Source: an uncultured Clostridia bacterium
Lineage (GTDB): Bacteria; Bacillota; Clostridia; UBA1381
DNA: 21,196 nt
Assembly (NCBI GenBank): GCA_944391635.1
Contig: CALXUL010000312.1
Span: 1 to 21,196 of the forward strand
Reading direction: 5' to 3'
Shown here: piece after piece, positions 1-7,905 of the stretch
Layout: every line of letters starts with the position of its first letter
Numbering within the stretch: position 1 is the stretch's first letter
Made by a program: the position numbers and the translations under genes
The notes under the pieces: model-generated
Told to the model about the DNA's origin: nothing
What the model saw: the letters and a program-made list of their open reading frames with translations, nothing else
Databases searched by the model: none

Positions 1-35
1 AAAAAAATTATTAATATATTATTTATAATATTTCT

Positions 36-87
36 CCTGCGCCGCATAAAAAATAAGGTATAAATAATTCTGCGGCGCAGGTTTTTT
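36..87 (+). terminator. Hairpin plus T-tract between pfk and the window edge
   Basis: Arms CCTGCGCCGCA (36-46) and TGCGGCGCAGG (71-81) pair perfectly over 11 bp around a 24-nt A/T-rich loop, followed by six T on the plus strand (82-87). The T-run favours terminating a plus-strand transcript entering from outside the window. It lies directly after the pfk stop, so it may also end the pfk mRNA, but on the minus strand no U-run follows the stem. Confidence 0.6.
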
Positions 88-89
88 AG

Positions 90-1319
90 CTACTTTTCAA
101 TGACAAGATGACGCACAATGCCGTTAACCATATACGGCGCAAGTTCGCCTGTTATAAGCGGTGAAATATATTGACTGACTTGAATATTATCAATTGTTCC
201 GTCATCATTGATCCAGTCATTGGGCACAGTTTTTTCGGCATTAGCAATTAGATTTATATTTTCAGTCGAAATAGTGATATGGTACGGCGAATTGGATATA
301 CGTGAAAAAATAACCATAACGCCTGTTTTGCCTTCTGCTGCAAAATCAACTGCCTTCATTCCTGCACAGAAGGATTCATTAATATCGGTTAGCGATGCTA
401 TATGTGAAGCACAGCGCTGAAGTGTGGAAAGCACAATGCCACGGCTTTTTACACCAAGCTCTGATGTTATTTTATCTGACAATGCAAGTGCCGTACCGCA
501 GAGCATTGTATGACCGAAACAATCGGCTTGTCCTGCGCCGGACAGACCATCACATACGTATTTATTATCAGCAGTCTTTATTCCTTCGGATACAGCAATT
601 ACAATGTTATGACGGCTTGATATAAGTTCATTAGCACGTGCTAAAAATTTATCGGTATCAAACACTTTTTCAGGCAAATATATCATATCGGTACCCGAAC
701 AGTCATCATCTTCGGCAAGAGCTGCAGCAGCAGTGAGCCAGCCTGCATTTCGCCCCATAATTTCTACTACTGTTGCAGATTTTATGTCATAGACTTTTGA
801 GTCACGTATTATCTCTTTCATTGTTGAAGAAATATACTTTGCCGCACTGCCGTATCCGGGAGTATGGTCAGTCATTACAAGATCATTGTCAATCGTCTTT
901 GGTACGCCTATAAATCTAATATCACTTTGAATTAATTCGGCATAATTGGATAATTTTTTAATTGTATCCATAGAATCATTGCCGCCTATATATAGCACGT
1001 ACTTTATATTCAGTTCATTTAATTTATTAAATATTATTTTATAGTCGCTATCATCGGTATTGAAATCCTTTAGCCGATATCTGCAAGACCCAAGAAAGGA
1101 TGACGGTGTTCTCTTTAAAAGCTCTATATCAAAGTCGTTTTTTATATATGATGACAGGTCTATATATTTACTGTCAATAAATCCTTTTATGCCATAACGC
1201 ATACCATATACAATATTAATATCCTTACGCTCTGAGGCAGCTTTATACACGCCTGCAAGAGTTGCATTAATTGCGGCGGTGGGACCTCCTGACTGACCTA
1301 CTAAAATATTTGCACGCAT
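90..1319 (-). CDS. pfp: 6-phosphofructokinase, pyrophosphate-dependent type
   Basis: A 409-residue cytosolic glycolytic enzyme that phosphorylates fructose 6-phosphate at C1. Visible motifs are the N-terminal GGPTAAINAT loop (11-20), GGNDS (112-116), PKTIDND (140-146, with the proton-abstracting Asp), MGR (188-190) and PEKVF (216-220). In ATP enzymes the corresponding motifs are GGDGS and PGTIDND. The Asp in the fourth position of GGNDS and the Lys in PKTIDND are the known signature of pyrophosphate users, so PPi is the likely phosphoryl donor, making the step reversible. The usual first Asp of GGDDS/T is Asn here. The ATG has AAAGGAA about 10 nt upstream. The gene is monocistronic and has its own promoter. 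It ends in TAG, so amber works as a normal stop in this genome. Family assignment is firm; donor specificity is inferred. Confidence 0.9.
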   Translation of the reverse strand: MRANILVGQSGGPTAAINATLAGVYKAASERKDINIVYGMRYGIKGFIDSKYIDLSSYIKNDFDIELLKRTPSSFLGSCRYRLKDFNTDDSDYKIIFNKLNELNIKYVLYIGGNDSMDTIKKLSNYAELIQSDIRFIGVPKTIDNDLVMTDHTPGYGSAAKYISSTMKEIIRDSKVYDIKSATVVEIMGRNAGWLTAAAALAEDDDCSGTDMIYLPEKVFDTDKFLARANELISSRHNIVIAVSEGIKTADNKYVCDGLSGAGQADCFGHTMLCGTALALSDKITSELGVKSRGIVLSTLQRCASHIASLTDINESFCAGMKAVDFAAEGKTGVMVIFSRISNSPYHITISTENINLIANAEKTVPNDWINDDGTIDNIQVSQYISPLITGELAPYMVNGIVRHLVIEK

Positions 1320-1347
1320 ATATTATCACTTTCCTTTTTTTAATAAT

Positions 1348-1376
1348 ATTATACATATAGTATGCTATTGTGTCAA
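1348..1376 (-). promoter_or_regulatory. Promoter of the phosphofructokinase gene
   Basis: On the minus strand, TTGACA (1376-1371) and TATAAT (1353-1348) are separated by exactly 17 bp: a full sigma-A consensus. Transcription should start about 20 nt before the pfk start codon, so the leader is very short. Confidence 0.85.
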
Positions 1377-1403
1377 TCTGTTAGGAAAAAATAAAGAAAT
1401 TGA

Positions 1404-1440
1404 CAAAAAAATCCCACACCTGTTAAACAAGTGCGGGATT
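1404..1440 (-). terminator. Intrinsic terminator of glnN
   Basis: Read on the minus strand, AATCCCGCAC and GTGTGGGATT (1440-1431 and 1419-1410) form a 10-bp stem with one G-U pair. A run of T follows (1410-1405). It begins 11 nt after the glnN stop codon. Confidence 0.88.
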
Positions 1441-1450
1441 AGTTTTTCTA

Positions 1451-3526
1451 TTATACTTTATAAAGAAGTTCTGTATAGGTTGGGAAAGGCCAGTAATCTT
1501 TTGCAACAATTGTCTCCATCGCATCTGCCGCGCTGCGTACAGTGTCCATTGCTGACAGCACAGAGTCCTTATAATAAGTTGCTATTACCAGATCATCATT
1601 TTCCGGTATCTTGGACATAACGTCATCCATAGCATTTATGGCTGAAATTAAAGTTTCACAGCCATTGGAAAGCTTTTTAGCAAGTTCTTTTTGCTGAGGA
1701 GCATTTATACCGATACTATCTTTCATTGCAACTGATGAAATTATACTATCAGAATAAGCTAAGCAAGCAGGAAGGATTTCCTGTTTTGCCATCTCCAAAG
1801 TAGTAAGTGCCTCAATATTGATCGCTTTGATATAGTCTTCAAGCAAGATTTCATAACGCGATTCAACTTCGATTTTGGAAAATACACCGTGACGTGTAAA
1901 TAGATTTATTACCTTATCGCACACGAATACGGGCAGTGCGTCTACGGTTGTTTTTAAAACCGGCAAGCCTCTTCTTTTTGCTTCTTCAACCCATTCATCA
2001 GAATAGCCGTTGCCATTAAAGATGATACGGCTGTGGTTGATGATGGTGTCCCGGATTAACTCATCTACTTTTGCCATAGGATCAGATGCTTTTTCAAGCT
2101 CATCTGCAAAATCTGCCAAAGCGTCGGCTACAATTGTATTAATTACAATATTTATTCCTGCAATAGACTGGGAGGAACCCGGCATGCGGAACTCGAATTT
2201 ATTTCCAGTAAAAGCAAAAGGTGAGGTTCTGTTTCGGTCAGTGGTATCGCGGACGATAGAGGGTAAAGACAGAACACCGGTTTCAATTACGCCGGAAATA
2301 CTTTCATATGAATCAGATCCTTTCTTGATAGAATCAAGAACAGAAGTCAAGTCATCACCCAGGAACATTGACACGATTGCCGGCGGTGCTTCGTTAGCAC
2401 CAAGACGGTGATCATTACCAGCAGTTGCAACAGCAACACGAAGCAAATCGCCATAAACATCCACAGCTTTAATTACTGCCGATAAAAACAGAAGAAAACG
2501 ACGGTTATGAAGCGGGTCTTTGCCGGGCTTTAAAAGGTTATCGCCGGTATTTGTTCCAAGCGACCAGTTGTTATGCTTGCCTGAGCCGTTAATACCCTCA
2601 TAGGGCTTTTCATGGAGCAGGCATACGAGACCATGACGACCTGCAACACGCTTCATCATTTCCATAGTAAGCTGGTTATGGTCAGTTGCAATATTAGTAA
2701 CACTGTATATTGGAGCAAGCTCATGCTGAGCGGGTGCAACTTCATTATGCTTTGTTTTAGCAAGTACACCTAATTTCCACAGTTCTTCGTCCAACTCTTT
2801 CATATAAGCTGAAACACGTTCCTTGATTACGCCAAAATAATGGTCATCAAGTTCCTGACCTTTTGCCGGCTTGTTGCCAAACAGAGTTCTTCCAGTCAGC
2901 ATGAGGTCTTTTCTTTGTTCGTAAAGATCTTTGTCAACAAGGAAGTATTCCTGTTCAGGACCAACGTATGATTCTACTCTTGTTGCGTTGGACCCGAAAA
3001 ATTTTAGTACGCGCAGCGCTTCTTTTGACAGAACATCAACTGAACGCATAAGCGGCGTTTTCTTGTCAAGAACTTCTCCGCTATAAGAACAAAATGCGGT
3101 AGGGATACAAAGAGTATCATCTTTAATAAACGCAAAAGATGTGGGGTCCCAAGCAGTGTAGCCGCGTGCTTCAAAGGTTGCGCGGATTCCGCCTGAAGGG
3201 AAACTTGACGCATCAGGTTCGCCCTTTACCAGCTCTTTGCCTGAAAATTCCATAATAATTTTCCCGTCATCTGCAGGGGTAATAAAGGAATCGTGTTTTT
3301 CTGCCGTAACGCCGGTCATGGGCTGAAACCAATGAGTATAATGAGTAGCGCCTTTTTCAATAGCCCAATCCTTCATAGCATTTGCAACGACTTCGGCAAC
3401 TCCGGCGTCCAAAGGTGTACCGTCCTTGATTGTTTTTTCAAGCGATTTTACCGTTGCTTTGGGCAGCCGCTCTTTCATTGTTGCCAGATTAAACACGTTT
3501 TCGCCAAAGATTTCTTTAACTGACAT
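1451..3526 (-). CDS. glnN: Glutamine synthetase type III
   Basis: ATP-dependent condensation of ammonium with glutamate to glutamine, the main entry of nitrogen into metabolism. The 691-residue length, far above the roughly 450-470 of GlnA, is typical of the GSIII family. Recognisable catalytic segments are GPEQEYF (189-195), KHNEVAPAQHE (259-269) and KPYEGINGSGKHNNWS (307-322), supplying the metal and substrate ligands. The N-terminal HYTHWFQPMTG is also a GSIII hallmark. The start is placed at the ATG at 3526 because GGAG lies 6 nt upstream (3536-3533). The frame stays open for 35 codons further upstream, but that stretch lacks a ribosome binding site and overlaps the structured leader. The gene is monocistronic, with its own consensus promoter and terminator. 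The long leader suggests RNA-level control. Confidence 0.96.
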   Translation of the reverse strand: MSVKEIFGENVFNLATMKERLPKATVKSLEKTIKDGTPLDAGVAEVVANAMKDWAIEKGATHYTHWFQPMTGVTAEKHDSFITPADDGKIIMEFSGKELVKGEPDASSFPSGGIRATFEARGYTAWDPTSFAFIKDDTLCIPTAFCSYSGEVLDKKTPLMRSVDVLSKEALRVLKFFGSNATRVESYVGPEQEYFLVDKDLYEQRKDLMLTGRTLFGNKPAKGQELDDHYFGVIKERVSAYMKELDEELWKLGVLAKTKHNEVAPAQHELAPIYSVTNIATDHNQLTMEMMKRVAGRHGLVCLLHEKPYEGINGSGKHNNWSLGTNTGDNLLKPGKDPLHNRRFLLFLSAVIKAVDVYGDLLRVAVATAGNDHRLGANEAPPAIVSMFLGDDLTSVLDSIKKGSDSYESISGVIETGVLSLPSIVRDTTDRNRTSPFAFTGNKFEFRMPGSSQSIAGINIVINTIVADALADFADELEKASDPMAKVDELIRDTIINHSRIIFNGNGYSDEWVEEAKRRGLPVLKTTVDALPVFVCDKVINLFTRHGVFSKIEVESRYEILLEDYIKAINIEALTTLEMAKQEILPACLAYSDSIISSVAMKDSIGINAPQQKELAKKLSNGCETLISAINAMDDVMSKIPENDDLVIATYYKDSVLSAMDTVRSAADAMETIVAKDYWPFPTYTELLYKV

Positions 3527-3723
3527 TTTAAGCTCCATTCCGCCGCTGACAGCCTGCGGCAAGTTTTTTTCTTTCATACACAGTATATACTGATTTTGCC
3601 GCCTGCTATCACTAATTAAGACGGCATACATACGTAAAACTAATAAAAGGCGCTTAGACTAACTGTTCACGCTATGAGCAGCTAATATAAAACGCCTTTG
3701 TTTTATCTCGTATGTTCAATTAC
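3527..3723 (-). promoter_or_regulatory. Structured 5' leader of glnN, candidate cis-regulatory RNA
   Basis: About 197 nt lie between the predicted transcription start and the glnN ATG. In transcript order there is first a long imperfect hairpin (3699-3646, outer arms AAAGGCG/CGCCTTT, apical stem CTGCTCA/TGAACAG). A second hairpin (3626-3597) pairs TGCCGTCT with AGGCGGCA. The palindrome CAGTATATACTG follows (3592-3581). A small stem GCCGC/GCGGC (3560-3556 with 3546-3542) sits just before the Shine-Dalgarno. The segment GCGGCAA (3602-3596) can instead pair with TTGCCGC (3562-3556), which would break both the second and the last hairpin. I do not recognise a known riboswitch class. Control by mutually exclusive folding is an inference. 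Confidence 0.5.
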
Positions 3724-3729
3724 AATAAC

Positions 3730-3758
3730 ATTATAGCTCCAAAAATATTTATTGTCAA
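3730..3758 (-). promoter_or_regulatory. Promoter of glnN
   Basis: Minus-strand TTGACA (3758-3753), a 17-bp spacer and TATAAT (3735-3730): a complete consensus. The predicted start near 3723 gives a leader of about 197 nt. Between this promoter and the thiC stop (3759-3847) I see only A/T-rich sequence with a direct repeat GTGCAAA (3787-3793 and 3830-3836) and no convincing terminator for thiC. Confidence 0.85.
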
Positions 3759-3847
3759 GATAATTTTTAAGAATTAAATTATTATAGTGCAAAGGGTAGC
3801 AAATATAATGCCGGCGTTTTTTTCTTGTTGTGCAAAATGACTACTCT

Positions 3848-5158
3848 TTATTTTTCTGAGCAGAAAGTAACTTTTTTGCCCTCTAAAATCATATTTGTAG
3901 TACGAACAGCACACATTTTACCGCACATAGAACAGGTATGACGTTCTGAAGGCGGAGTTGAATCATAATAACGCTTTGCTTTGTCTGGGTCGATGGCAAG
4001 CTCAAACATTTTGCCCCAGTCAAGGTTATGCCGTGCAAGACTCATTTCATTATCAGCATCTCTTGCGCCCGGAATGCCGCGGGATATATCTGCTGCATGC
4101 GCCGCTATTTTAGCCGCAATAATACCCTCTTTAACGTCATCGGTATCAGGCAGCCTCAGGTGTTCGGCGGGCGTTACATAACAAAGAAAATTTGCACCGT
4201 TTGCGGCTGCAATCGCGCCGCCTATTGCTGAAGTGATATGGTCATACCCGGGGGCAATGTCGGTAACAATAGGTCCTAAAACATAAAATGGCGCATTGTG
4301 GCACAAACGTTTTTGCAGACGCATATTTGCCGCGATTTCGTTCATTGCCATATGCCCGGGACCCTAAACCATAACTTGTACATTATGCTCCCATGCACGT
4401 TTTGTAAGCGCGCCAAGCTCAATCAGTTCACTGATTTGACCCGCATCTGTCGAATCGTCAATACAGCCCGGCCGGAGCGCGTCGCCCAGACTTATTGTTA
4501 CATCATACTCATATAGTATATCTAAAACCTCATCATAATATTCGTAAAACGGGTTTTCATTCCCTGTCATTTCCATCCACGCAAAAAGCAGCGAGCCGCC
4601 GCGAGATACTATATTCATTCTGCGTTTGTCGCGTTTTAAACATTCTACCGCACGCTTGTTTATCCCGGCATGTATTGTCATAAAATCCACGCCCTCCTCA
4701 GCGTGCGCACGAACCACCTTTAAAAAATCTTTTGCCGTAATCTCAAGCAAATCCTTTTCAAGATAGCCTATTGCATCATACATTGGCACTGTGCCTATCA
4801 TTGCCGGAGAGTAATCTATAAGCTCTTTTCTAAAAGTATTTGTTTTGCCGTAATTTGAAAGGTCCATTATTGCTTCCGCACCAAAGGATATTGCAAGCTT
4901 TACTTTATTCATTTCACGCTCATAGTCTACACTGTCCCCGGATATGCCGAGGTTTACATTGATTTTTGTTTTAAGGGTATCACCTATACCCTCAGGACTA
5001 AGCGAATGATGATTGATATTTGCGGGTATTGCCACCGTACCGCTCGCAACAAGGTCACGTATGTATTCCGGGCTGCGGTTTTCCTTTTCGGCAACAATTT
5101 TCATGGCATCGGTGATAATCCCGTTTTTCGCTGCCTCCATTTGTGTATGATAAGTCAT
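3848..5158 (-). pseudogene. thiC: Phosphomethylpyrimidine synthase interrupted by an in-frame TAG
   Basis: ThiC is a radical-SAM enzyme that rearranges aminoimidazole ribotide into the pyrimidine of thiamine. The reading frame matches ThiC throughout: N-terminal YHTQMEAAKNGIIT, PANINHHSLSPEGIG, MTIHAGI, and a C-terminal iron-sulfur motif CSMCGKMC. It is cut by TAG at 4366-4364. The context reads VQVMV-stop-GPGHMAMNEI, where the family has VMVEGPGH, so one base change (GAG to TAG) explains the stop; there is no frameshift. The pieces would be 264 and at most 167 residues. Neither is a complete enzyme, since the C-terminal cluster ligands would be separate from the N-terminal barrel. The start is placed at 5158 because AGAAAGGA lies about 9 nt upstream; the ATG at 5167 is too close. 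The TPP riboswitch upstream confirms identity. A sequencing error or a strain-specific mutation are the alternatives. Confidence 0.85.
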
Positions 5159-5187
5159 AAAATACATTCCTTTCTAAAATTTATAAT

Positions 5188-5216
5188 AAAAAACCGCTCC
5201 CGAAATCCGGAAGCGG
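5188..5216 (-). terminator. Riboswitch-controlled terminator before thiC
   Basis: On the minus strand CCGCTTCCG and CGGGAGCGG (5216-5208 and 5202-5194) form a near-perfect stem with a run of T at 5193-5188. It lies between the TPP aptamer and the thiC start. Its 3' half repeats GATTTCGGG (5207-5199), identical to the 5' strand of the aptamer P1 region (5331-5323). That would allow the aptamer 3' strand to pair with either copy. Confidence 0.88.
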
Positions 5217-5240
5217 CAGCAAAATGCTGTATCTTTATAA

Positions 5241-5331
5241 GATTTGCTCCCTACGATAGTATTTCTTCTATATCAGGTTCTAAGGGTCGGGCGTTACACG
5301 CCCCTCTCAACCTTGCGGTTCCCCCGAAATC
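5241..5331 (-). ncRNA. TPP riboswitch (THI element)
   Basis: The minus strand carries the conserved cores of the thiamine pyrophosphate aptamer. GGTTGAGAGG lies at about 5312-5303, ACCCTTAGAACCTGAT at 5288-5273, and TAGGGAGC at the 3' side near 5253-5246. P1 is closed by GATTT (5331-5327) and AAATC (5245-5241). With the terminator downstream, TPP binding should stop transcription before thiC. The predicted transcription start lies only about 2 nt before the aptamer. Confidence 0.95.
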
Positions 5332-5339
5332 TGTCTAAT

Positions 5340-5368
5340 ATTATACACCCTGTGTAAAAATTTGTCAA
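5340..5368 (-). promoter_or_regulatory. Promoter of the TPP riboswitch-thiC unit
   Basis: Minus-strand TTGACA (5368-5363), a 17-bp spacer and TATAAT (5345-5340): full consensus. It begins only 4 nt after the stop codon of the upstream SGNH gene, with no terminator between them. Confidence 0.87.
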
Positions 5369-5372
5369 ATAC

Positions 5373-6401
5373 TTACTTTAAAAATTCATGGGATGTTTTA
5401 AAAACCATGTAATCTCCGCTAAGCTCGCGGTAGTAGCGTTTTAGCCTTGAGGAAAAATCATAATCATCCTTTCGAGGCTCGGTATCAAGATATGACGCGA
5501 AATAGCGTGAAAATTTATCTGCGCCGAAACAGTTTAGATGTGCGCCGTCAAAAAAGTCACGGCTCATATCAAGACCTATTTGGGTATAGAGGTCATTAAA
5601 ATTTATATATTCTATACCGTTTTCTTCGGCAATCTTTCCAACGCTGTTATAATACCCTCGCTCTTCGGCAGTTTCATTTGACGGCGTCTTTACAATAATT
5701 AGACGCACAGAGTTTTCGCGGCACAAATTTATTATGTTAATAAGCCACTCCTCATTTTTTTCAGACAACGGTATAGTCCCGTCAAAGCCAGCGGATGACG
5801 GCGCAAGTACATTGGGATTGGTTGAAGTCAGCATACAGTAACCGTTCAGCCAGTCTTTTAGCTTTTCGGGACGGAAACCGAAATCATCAGAGTCAAGTTC
5901 GCTCCAGCGTGAATGATATTTTGTAAAACGCACCAAAAGGTCAAAACGCTTCTCTTGAGGCGCACTCACATTTACCAGCTTCAGCTTGTTTATACCCAGA
6001 GGAAAATCATCACAGAAAGTATAGTTTGTCGCGTCGTCGGTATAATCATCATTCTTTGAAGCCATATAGCAGTCTAAAACAATAATTGCAGGATGCTGGC
6101 GGTTTATAGCCTCTTTAATGTAATAATAGGTTGCCCAGAAGGGCTGTTTTTGTGTTGCGGTAACATAGGAATTAAGACCTGTCTGCTCATATATCACTAA
6201 AGGGTTAAAGCTGCAGTAGCTATGCGATGAACCGCAGAAAACCACGTCATATTCATCTTTGGCGGAATTAAAGAATCCGTTTGTTTTGGTTGTGATATTC
6301 CACCAGCCGAAAAGCTCCTTTCTGACAAGAAGCCGGTCAAGAAAACAAAATATGACGGCGGCGATTATAAGGAACGCCGCAAACCGGATAAATTTTTTCA
6401 T
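5373..6401 (-). CDS. SGNH-hydrolase-like protein paired with an MBOAT acyltransferase
   Basis: A 342-residue protein with one N-terminal membrane anchor or signal segment (about residues 5-20), the rest outside the membrane. GSSHS (57-61) matches the nucleophile block of SGNH/GDSL esterases. DGAHLN (285-290) supplies the distal Asp-His pair. Proteins of this shape next to an MBOAT gene act as the extracytoplasmic half of O-acetylation systems, as with AlgJ/AlgX or PatB, moving acetyl groups onto wall or secreted polysaccharide. That is the likely role, but the acceptor is unknown. The gene starts 11 nt after the MBOAT stop with GGAGG 5 nt before the ATG, so the two are surely co-transcribed and probably co-translated. 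Confidence 0.8.
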   Translation of the reverse strand: MKKFIRFAAFLIIAAVIFCFLDRLLVRKELFGWWNITTKTNGFFNSAKDEYDVVFCGSSHSYCSFNPLVIYEQTGLNSYVTATQKQPFWATYYYIKEAINRQHPAIIVLDCYMASKNDDYTDDATNYTFCDDFPLGINKLKLVNVSAPQEKRFDLLVRFTKYHSRWSELDSDDFGFRPEKLKDWLNGYCMLTSTNPNVLAPSSAGFDGTIPLSEKNEEWLINIINLCRENSVRLIIVKTPSNETAEERGYYNSVGKIAEENGIEYINFNDLYTQIGLDMSRDFFDGAHLNCFGADKFSRYFASYLDTEPRKDDYDFSSRLKRYYRELSGDYMVFKTSHEFLK

Positions 6402-6412
6402 ATATGCCTCCG

Positions 6413-7885
6413 TCAGAACTGAAAATATATAAACTGTGAAGCTGTGTAGCCTGCACCGTATATTCCAAAAACAAGTGTGGCGAAAAGAAGTGCAAGTATA
6501 AGCGCAAAACGCATTATAATGTTCATGTTTAGAATAACACTGTTTGCACCGATGTTTCGGTATTTAAGTATGTCTGCAAAAATCAAAACCGCGATTGCTG
6601 CAAAAAGAAGCCCTAAATCCGCAGCAGATAATCCCATTTCTACAAGCCCGCCGCCAAATAACAGGTAGGGTCTAAAATCAAGGAATATTTTTCTTAGGAT
6701 GAAGCCTGCGTCCCAAATATTTTCCGCTCGGAAAAATATCCACGATAAACATACTACTATAAAGGTAAGAGTAATCTGAAATACCGGATAGTATGGCTTT
6801 GAGCGGTTTACATTAAATAGCCTGCTGATTTTGGAACGCAGATTTTTTGACGAATCTTCCAATATACGATAGACGCCATGCAAAAAGCCCCAGATTACAT
6901 AATTCCAGCTTGCACCATGCCAAAGCCCGCTTGCAAGAAATACTAAGAGGGTGTTAAAGTATTTGCGCAGCTTGCCGCGCCGGTTTCCGCCAAGCGGTAT
7001 ATATAGGTAATCGCGGAACCACCCCGACAGGGAAATATGCCATCTTGACCAGAACTCCCCAATGGATTTAGAAAGGTATGGCGCGTGAAAATTCTCCATA
7101 AGCTCAAAGCCCATAACCCGCGCCGCACCGCGCGCAATTGCGGTATAACTTGCAAAGTCACAGTATATCTGAAATGCGAAAAGTATGGTTGCCGCTGCAA
7201 AATGAAAGCCAAAATATGAGCCTACATTTGAATAAACATTATCAACCAAAAGCGCAGCTCGGTCTGCTATAACAAGTTTCTGGAAAAAACCCCAGAGCAT
7301 CAGAAGAAGACCGCTTGCCGCGCGGTCATAGTCGAAACGGTGTTTTTCATAGAGCTGATGTATAAGATTTTTTGACCTTTCGATAGGTCCCGCAACAAGC
7401 TGAGGGAAGAAAGATACAAACAGCGCATACCGCAGGAGATTTTTTTCATGTTTTACATCGCCGCGGTATACATCAACAGTATACCCGAGTGCCTGGAAGG
7501 TATAAAAGGATATGCCAACCGGAAGAACTACATCAAATTTCGGGGAAATCGGCGAGCTGTTAAAAAATGTTAATACAGCGTTAATATTGTCTACCGTAAA
7601 CCAGAAATACTTAAAGAAGAAAAGAATCAGAAGATTCACGGTAAAATTAAGCCAAACGGCAGCTTTTCTTGCCGCAGGTCTGGATGTTGCTGAAATAACC
7701 GCTCCGCCAAGCCATGTAAAAAATGTTGATGCTGCCATAAGCAGGGCGTACTGTGGGTTCCAGCACATATAAAAATAATAGCTTGCACCGAGAAGCCATA
7801 AGTATCTAACCTTATGCGGTATAAGAAAATATAAGAGAGTCACTATCGGAAAATAGATAAGAAACTCCAATGAATTAAAAAGCAT
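6413..7885 (-). CDS. MBOAT family membrane-bound O-acyltransferase (AlgI/DltB-like)
   Basis: A 490-residue polytopic membrane protein with about ten hydrophobic segments. The hallmark regions are FWSRWHISLSGWFRDYLYIP (278-297) and LWHGASWNYVIWGFLHG (321-337). They contain the conserved histidines H283, H323 (the expected catalytic one) and H336. The family passes acyl groups from cytoplasmic donors across the membrane to wall polymers or exopolysaccharide. The neighbouring SGNH gene completes the usual two-part system. The start is set at 7885, where GGAGG (7896-7892) stands 6 nt upstream. An in-frame ATG 11 codons earlier overlaps the mnmG end and lacks such a site. The gene follows mnmG by 20 nt in the same operon. 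Substrate cannot be told from sequence. Confidence 0.9.
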   Translation of the reverse strand: MLFNSLEFLIYFPIVTLLYFLIPHKVRYLWLLGASYYFYMCWNPQYALLMAASTFFTWLGGAVISATSRPAARKAAVWLNFTVNLLILFFFKYFWFTVDNINAVLTFFNSSPISPKFDVVLPVGISFYTFQALGYTVDVYRGDVKHEKNLLRYALFVSFFPQLVAGPIERSKNLIHQLYEKHRFDYDRAASGLLLMLWGFFQKLVIADRAALLVDNVYSNVGSYFGFHFAAATILFAFQIYCDFASYTAIARGAARVMGFELMENFHAPYLSKSIGEFWSRWHISLSGWFRDYLYIPLGGNRRGKLRKYFNTLLVFLASGLWHGASWNYVIWGFLHGVYRILEDSSKNLRSKISRLFNVNRSKPYYPVFQITLTFIVVCLSWIFFRAENIWDAGFILRKIFLDFRPYLLFGGGLVEMGLSAADLGLLFAAIAVLIFADILKYRNIGANSVILNMNIIMRFALILALLFATLVFGIYGAGYTASQFIYFQF

Positions 7886-7905
7886 TACCTGCCTCCAAAA
7901 CGTAT

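Noticed and set aside
2010..2411. Plus-strand frame of 133 codons inside glnN
   Set aside because: It is antisense to a clearly coding, conserved gene and has no ribosome site or recognisable domain.
3542..3570. Plus-strand hairpin GCCGC/GCGGC followed by seven T
   Set aside because: It looks like a terminator on the plus strand, but no plus-strand transcript is expected there; it is better explained as part of the glnN leader on the minus strand.
3527..3631. Upstream in-frame extension of GlnN by 35 codons
   Set aside because: The ATG at 3631 lacks a ribosome site and the extension overlaps the hairpins of the leader; the ATG at 3526 has GGAG at the right distance and fits the family length.
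3848..4351. The downstream part of thiC as an independent gene starting at the ATG at 4351
   Set aside because: That Met is an internal residue of the ThiC motif GPGHMAMNEI, there is no ribosome site, and the fragment lacks most of the catalytic barrel.
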